A stretch of 9,221 nt of DNA from Akkermansia muciniphila (GTDB taxonomy: Bacteria; Verrucomicrobiota; Verrucomicrobiia; Limisphaerales; SXTU01): assembly GCA_945872195.1 (NCBI GenBank), contig CAMBZO010000075.1:1-9221 (forward strand), written 5' to 3'. Position numbers and translations under genes: made by a program. How positions within the stretch are numbered: position 1 is the first letter of the stretch; each line of letters opens with the position of its first letter. This document shows, one piece after another, positions 5,565 through 9,221 of this stretch. The notes beneath the pieces were generated by a model. It worked only from the letters and a program-made list of their open reading frames with translations. It was not told the DNA's origin and ran no database searches.

Positions 5565-6875
5565 ATGCAATTATCCAAACCAACTCCGCCTTGGCACGCC
5601 CTCGCAGTGTGTGCAGCACTCTTCTCCTGCGCCGGTTCGCTCTGCGCCGCGAACTGGCCCGCGTGGCGCGGACCGAGTGGCGACGGCAGTTCGCCGGAGA
5701 AGAGCGTTCCCCTGTCTTGGAGCGCCACGGAGAACGTGCGTTGGAAAATCGAACTCCCCGAACCCGGCGACTCTTCGCCCATCGTGTGGGGCGACAAACT
5801 ATTCCTCACTCAGTCTTTCGAGAAGGAGGGCGGACGCACCGTGATGTGCTACGACCGCCGCGAGGGAAAGCTGCTCTGGAAATCCGGCACGACGTGGACG
5901 AAACCCGAGGAGCGCTACGGCAAGAACCCGCATTGCGCCGCGTCGCCGGTGACGGATGGCGAGCGCGTCATCGCGTTCTTTGGCTCGGCGGGGTTGTTCT
6001 GCTGGGACATGAACGGCAAGGAACTCTGGCGGCGCGACCTCGGCCCGCACGCGCACGAGTGGTCCTACGCCGCTTCGCCCGTGCTCCACGGCGATGTCTG
6101 CGTGCTCTACTTCGGCCCCGGCATGAACGCGCGGCTCATGGGCCTCGACAAGACCAGCGGCAAGACCCTGTGGGAGTTCAAAGAGCCCGCGCCCGTCGCC
6201 CGCCCGCGCACCGACGGCTTCAAAGGCCAGGAGAAAACTGGCATGGTGGGCACCTTCACCACCCCCGTCATCGTGCGCGCCGGCCAGCGCGACGAACTCA
6301 TCCAGACCTTCCCGCAGTTCACCCGCGCCTTCGACCCGCGCACCGGCCGCGCGCTCTGGCACTGCGACGGTTTGAACGAACTCGTTTACAGCTCCCCCGT
6401 CGCCGGCGAAGGCGTGCTGCTCGCGATGGGCGGCTTCTTCGGCACCAGCCTCGCCGTGAAGACCGGCGGCACCGGCGACGTGACCGCCACACACCGTCTC
6501 TGGCAAACCGTCCGCACCAAGAACCGCCTCGGCACCGGCGTCATCTCCGGCGGCCACGCCTACGTGCTCAACACCGAGGGCATCGCTGAATGCCTGAACC
6601 TCCAGACCGGCGCGTCCCTCTGGCAGGAGCGCGTGAAAGGCACTGGCAAAAAAGGCGACTCGTGGTCCTCGATGGTCTTGGTGGACGGCCACATCCTCTG
6701 CCTGAACCAGTCCAGCGAAACCATCGTCCTCAAGGCCAGCCCGAAGTTTGAACTCGTGCGCGTGAACTCGCTCGACGGCGGACTCGCGAATTCGTCCCAC
6801 GCCATCAGCGGCGGCAACGTCTTCATCCGCACGCAACAGCACCTGTGGTGCATCGGCGCACCGCAGGCGAAGTAA
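5565..6875 (+). CDS. Secreted PQQ-like beta-propeller repeat protein
   Basis: The 436-residue product starts with a Sec signal peptide: a short N-region, a hydrophobic core ALAVCAALFSCAGSL (12-26), and probable cleavage after LCA (28), so it is periplasmic or surface-located. The mature protein opens with NWPAWRGPSGDG (30-41), a common start of these proteins in Planctomycetota and Verrucomicrobiota. PQQ-type blade signatures follow: REGKLLWKS (99-107), NGKELWRRDLG (150-160), TSGKTLWEF (197-205), RTGRALWHC (259-267) and QTGASLWQE (347-355), each with the G-x-LW core, consistent with a propeller of roughly seven or eight blades. No quinoprotein dehydrogenase cofactor or catalytic motifs are evident, so a scaffold or binding role is more likely than alcohol oxidation, though no partner can be named. 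A BamB-type assembly role is possible but not indicated. It has its own promoter, and DUF1501 copy B follows after 64 bp, probably on the same transcript. Confidence 0.88.
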   Translation: MQLSKPTPPWHALAVCAALFSCAGSLCAANWPAWRGPSGDGSSPEKSVPLSWSATENVRWKIELPEPGDSSPIVWGDKLFLTQSFEKEGGRTVMCYDRREGKLLWKSGTTWTKPEERYGKNPHCAASPVTDGERVIAFFGSAGLFCWDMNGKELWRRDLGPHAHEWSYAASPVLHGDVCVLYFGPGMNARLMGLDKTSGKTLWEFKEPAPVARPRTDGFKGQEKTGMVGTFTTPVIVRAGQRDELIQTFPQFTRAFDPRTGRALWHCDGLNELVYSSPVAGEGVLLAMGGFFGTSLAVKTGGTGDVTATHRLWQTVRTKNRLGTGVISGGHAYVLNTEGIAECLNLQTGASLWQERVKGTGKKGDSWSSMVLVDGHILCLNQSSETIVLKASPKFELVRVNSLDGGLANSSHAISGGNVFIRTQQHLWCIGAPQAK

Positions 6876-6939
6876 CGCGACTATTCCGAATGCCCGGCCC
6901 GCTGGCACCCGTCGAAGTGTGTGTTCAACAGGCCAGACC

Positions 6940-8304
6940 ATGATGCACACGCTCCAACCGAACACCCTCGCCACCCTGACGCGCCGTCGCTGGCTGCAAG
7001 GCGGGGGCGCGCTGGCCGGGGCGATGTTGTGGCCGCAGCTTCTCCGCGCGAAGGAGGCGCAGAAGTCCGCCAGTTCGCCGGCGCGCGCGGTCATCGTGAT
7101 TTACCTTCAGGGCGGCCTTTCGCACTACGAGAGCTTCGATCCGAAGCCCGACGCGCCGTCCGCGTATCGCAGCACGTTCGGCGACATCCCCACGACGCTG
7201 CCGGGCATTCACTTTGCGGAACACCTCCCGCTGCTGGCGAAACGCGCGCACAAGTTTAGCCTCATCCGCAGCGCCTACGTGGATTCGCCCAGCCATCCGG
7301 TCGCGATTTACCAGACGCTGACCGGCGGCGATTTGCCGGACGCCTCGGTGGAGGCGAAGAACCGCAACCTCGCGCATCCGAGCATCGGCTCCATCATCGC
7401 CCGCGCGTGCGGGTCGCGTGCGCCGTTGCTGCCGCCCTACGTCGCCATCCCGCACTCGGGCCAACTCGGCAACCGGGTTCACTACGCGACGGCCGGCCCG
7501 CTGGGCGTGGCGTATGAGCCGCTGGAATCGGGCCTGCCGCCGGAGCACGCGGGCACGCCATTCGGGGGGCCGCCGGATTTGCGGCTCCACCAAAATCTCT
7601 CCGGCAAACGCCTCGAAGACCGCCTCACGCTCTTGAACGCGCTCGGCGGGCATGCCGCACCCGCCGGTGTGGACAGCCTCGACAAATATCACCGTCACGC
7701 GCTCGAAATGCTCTCCGGTGGCGTGGCGGGCGGGGCCTTCGACCTCAGTCGCGAGCCGCTGCGCCAACGCGAGCGTTACGGCCATCATCTCTGGGGTCAG
7801 CAGACGATCCTCGCGCGCCGGCTCGCCGAGGCGGGCGTGCCGTTCACACTGCTCAACTACACGCTGAACCAGGAGCGCGGCCAAGACTGGGACACGCACG
7901 AGGACAACTTCAACCTGATGAAGACCCGCTTGCTGCCGCCGATGGACCTCGCCGTCAGCGCGCTGCTGGATGACCTCGATGAGCGCGGCCTGCTCGACAC
8001 CACGCTGGTGGCCATGTTCGGCGAGTTTGGCCGCACGCCGAAGATCAACGCCAACGCGGGGCGCGATCATTGGGAGAAAGTTTTCTCCGTGATGCTCACC
8101 GGCGGCGGCTTGAAGCGCGGCATCGTCGTCGGCTCCAGCACCAAGGCCGGCGATCTGCCGTTCGAGCGCCCCGTCCACTTCAACGACGTGCTGGCGACGA
8201 TCTACCGGCAGCTCGGCGTGGCGACGGATGAGATTTTCCACAACGCCTTCGGCCAGCCCACCCCGGTGCTGGCGCGGGGGAAGGTTATCGAAGAGTTGGT
8301 TTAG
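6940..8304 (+). CDS. Tat-exported DUF1501 protein, copy B
   Basis: This is a second member of the family seen at 3230-4561, 454 residues from ATG 6940. The twin-arginine signal is TRRRWLQGG (14-22), followed by a hydrophobic stretch ALAGAMLW and LLRAKE (34-39), so export by Tat is expected. Family blocks are LQGGLSHYESFDPKPDAP (56-73), WDTHEDNF (317-324), GEFGRTPKINANAGRDHW (361-378) and LTGGGLKRG (386-394). The opening motif keeps the H that copy A lacks but has E where copy A has D. The middle region (about 115-300) is quite unlike copy A, so the two are old paralogues or independent acquisitions and not a recent duplication. ATG 6940 is chosen over the in-frame GTG at 6919; ATG 6943 is also possible. 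No Shine-Dalgarno is visible. Likely co-transcribed with the propeller gene 64 bp upstream. The enzymatic activity is unknown. Confidence 0.9.
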   Translation: MMHTLQPNTLATLTRRRWLQGGGALAGAMLWPQLLRAKEAQKSASSPARAVIVIYLQGGLSHYESFDPKPDAPSAYRSTFGDIPTTLPGIHFAEHLPLLAKRAHKFSLIRSAYVDSPSHPVAIYQTLTGGDLPDASVEAKNRNLAHPSIGSIIARACGSRAPLLPPYVAIPHSGQLGNRVHYATAGPLGVAYEPLESGLPPEHAGTPFGGPPDLRLHQNLSGKRLEDRLTLLNALGGHAAPAGVDSLDKYHRHALEMLSGGVAGGAFDLSREPLRQRERYGHHLWGQQTILARRLAEAGVPFTLLNYTLNQERGQDWDTHEDNFNLMKTRLLPPMDLAVSALLDDLDERGLLDTTLVAMFGEFGRTPKINANAGRDHWEKVFSVMLTGGGLKRGIVVGSSTKAGDLPFERPVHFNDVLATIYRQLGVATDEIFHNAFGQPTPVLARGKVIEELV

Positions 8305-8322
8305 GTTTCCTCCCGAGTTGAA

Positions 8323-8344
8323 GCGCGGACGCCCACGTCCGCGC
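8323..8344. repeat. Perfect 9-bp palindrome between DUF1501 copy B and gatB
   Basis: GCGCGGACG (8323-8331) and CGTCCGCGC (8336-8344) are exact reverse complements around a CCCA loop, 18 bp after the stop codon. The hairpin would be very stable but is followed by CCTCACCC, not a T-run, so a standard intrinsic terminator is unlikely. It may be a dispersed palindrome or a factor-dependent 3' end. The rest of this 132-bp gap shows only the gatB promoter candidate. Confidence 0.6.
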
Positions 8345-8417
8345 CCTCACCCAGGCGCGAGATGGCGGGGGATGCGCTTGCCAGAAAAATCCGTGTCCAA
8401 CCCGACCCCGCCGTGGT

Positions 8418-8423
8418 TAGGCT
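8418..8423 (+). promoter_or_regulatory. Predicted -10 element of gatB
   Basis: TAGGCT, in GGTTAGGCTTTCC, ends 13 nt before the gatB ATG, giving an expected leader of about 7 nt. It closely resembles the TAGCCT box of aroB (TTAGGCT against TTAGCCT). No good -35 is seen at 16-18 bp (the region reads GTCCAA). Confidence 0.35.
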
Positions 8424-8436
8424 TTCCTCGCCCTTT

Positions 8437-9221
8437 ATGGAATACGAAGCTGTCATCGGTCTCGAAACGCACGTCCAGCTCAAGACCAAGTCGAAGATGT
8501 GGTGCGGCTGCGCCAACGCCTTCGGCGCAGCACCCAACACCCACGTCTGCCCCGTCTGCCTCGGCCTGCCCGGCGTCCTGCCCGTGCCGAACGAGGAGGC
8601 CCTCCGCCTCACCGTGCTCACCGGACTGCTGCTCCACGGCGAGATCCCGCGCCACGCGAAGTTCGACCGGAAGAATTACTTCTACCCCGACGCCTCGAAG
8701 AACTACCAACTCACCCAATACGACCAGCCCAGCACGGCCCACGGCCACGTGGACTTCGAGTTTAACGGCCCCGGCTCCACCGACGGCCTTGCCCGGGTGC
8801 GCATCACCCGCGCGCACTTGGAAGAGGATGTCGGCAAGCTCACCCACTTCGACCGCCACTCCGGCGTGGACTTCAACCGCGCCGGCGTCCCGCTCCTCGA
8901 GATCGTCTCCGAGCCGGACCTCACCAGCGCGGACATGGCCCACGCGTATCTCAACACCCTCATCGAGATTCTCCACCAAGGCGGCATCTCCGACTGCGAC
9001 ATGGAGAAGGGCATGGTCCGTTGCGACGTGAACATCAGCGTCCGCCCCAAGGGCACCACCGCCCTCGGCGCGAAGATCGAGATCAAGAACATGAACAGCT
9101 TCTCCGGCGTGCGCCGCGCGGCGGAGTATGAGATCGCCCGGCAGATCGAAGTCGTCTCCCAGGGCGGCAAGCTCGTGCAATCCACGCGCCGCTGGGATGA
9201 CGTCGCGGGCATCACCGAGGA
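8437..9221 (+). CDS. gatB: Aspartyl/glutamyl-tRNA amidotransferase subunit B (3' end cut by window edge)
   Basis: GatB is the kinase/tRNA-binding subunit of GatCAB, which converts misacylated Glu-tRNA(Gln) or Asp-tRNA(Asn) to the amidated forms in the cytoplasm. The first 261 codons are present and open to the edge; the family is about 470-490 residues, so the rest of the catalytic domain and the helical/YqeY tail are missing. Diagnostic blocks are MEYEAVIGLETHVQLKTKSK (1-20), a four-cysteine zinc site C23, C25, C38 and C41 (WCGC, VCPVC), KNYFYPDASKNYQLTQYD (79-96), HLEEDVGKLTH (127-137), DFNRAGVPLLEIVSEPD (145-161), VRCDVNISVRP (194-204) and KIEIKNMNSFSGVRRA (213-228). E10, H12 and the E129/E130 pair are at positions that bind metal in known GatB structures. 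gatA and gatC are not upstream, so gatB stands apart from them or they lie downstream. Start ATG 8437 is the exact family start. Confidence 0.97.
   Translation, partial: MEYEAVIGLETHVQLKTKSKMWCGCANAFGAAPNTHVCPVCLGLPGVLPVPNEEALRLTVLTGLLLHGEIPRHAKFDRKNYFYPDASKNYQLTQYDQPSTAHGHVDFEFNGPGSTDGLARVRITRAHLEEDVGKLTHFDRHSGVDFNRAGVPLLEIVSEPDLTSADMAHAYLNTLIEILHQGGISDCDMEKGMVRCDVNISVRPKGTTALGAKIEIKNMNSFSGVRRAAEYEIARQIEVVSQGGKLVQSTRRWDDVAGITE

Noticed and set aside
5486..6589. Plus-strand open frame (367 codons) in another frame of the propeller gene
   Set aside because: The product is dominated by Arg, Pro and His as in an out-of-frame reading of GC-rich DNA, while the frame from 5565 has a signal peptide and repeated propeller signatures.
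5565..6875. Propeller protein as a PQQ-dependent alcohol dehydrogenase
   Set aside because: It is shorter than those enzymes (about 600 residues) and lacks their adjacent-cysteine and calcium-binding motifs and any cytochrome domain.
5799..7094. Minus-strand open frame (431 codons) across the propeller gene and the start of DUF1501 copy B
   Set aside because: It spans two supported plus-strand genes and their gap, with an Ala/Gly/Glu-rich product and no motif.
6925..8241. Minus-strand open frame (438 codons) opposite DUF1501 copy B
   Set aside because: It is a codon-bias shadow of the DUF1501 gene: low-complexity composition, no recognisable domain, and complete overlap with a well-supported gene.
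1..9221. tRNA, rRNA, insertion sequence, prophage or defence island
   Set aside because: No tRNA or rRNA sequence, transposase, integrase, phage or toxin-antitoxin motif was seen on either strand. The genes are housekeeping or exported proteins with even base composition.

Overview
This window looks like an ordinary chromosomal segment from a high-GC Gram-negative bacterium of the Planctomycetota-Verrucomicrobiota group. My best guess is Verrucomicrobiota, near the Pedosphaera/Limisphaerales lineage. The guess rests on two Tat-exported DUF1501 proteins, an exported PQQ-type beta-propeller, weak or absent Shine-Dalgarno sequences, and small dispersed-type palindromes and GATTGCC-type repeats like those I associate with that lineage. 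No 16S or other formal marker is present, so this is inference.

Minus strand, left part: aroB (3-dehydroquinate synthase, shikimate pathway; 532-1653) has a recognisable promoter. A conserved-looking protein of unknown function starts 4 bp after its stop codon and runs off the left edge (1-527). The two are very probably one transcript. The last codons of aroB are made of a GATTGCC-type heptamer repeat.

Divergent intergenic region (1654-1833): it holds the aroB promoter, a striking 70-bp imperfect inverted repeat (two 25-nt arms, 23 of 25 matching), and a short-leader promoter for the rightward genes.

Plus strand, 1834 to the right edge: a multipass HGSNAT/NagX-like acyltransferase (1834-3162), a Tat-exported DUF1501 protein (3230-4561), a WecG/TagA/CpsF-type glycosyltransferase (4676-5476), a secreted PQQ-like beta-propeller protein (5565-6875), a second and diverged Tat-exported DUF1501 protein (6940-8304), and the first 261 codons of gatB (8437-9221). 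The first five are co-oriented with gaps of about 64 to 114 bp. They share an envelope or glycan flavour, but I see no complete pathway. The DUF1501 genes lack their common cytochrome/DUF1549-DUF1553 partners inside the window.

No tRNA, rRNA, CRISPR array, insertion sequence, phage gene or defence system is visible. The most noteworthy signals are the large inverted repeat, the repeat-encoded AroB tail, a set of short-leader or leaderless promoters, and the two unlike DUF1501 paralogues. I do not see a convincing new multi-gene system.
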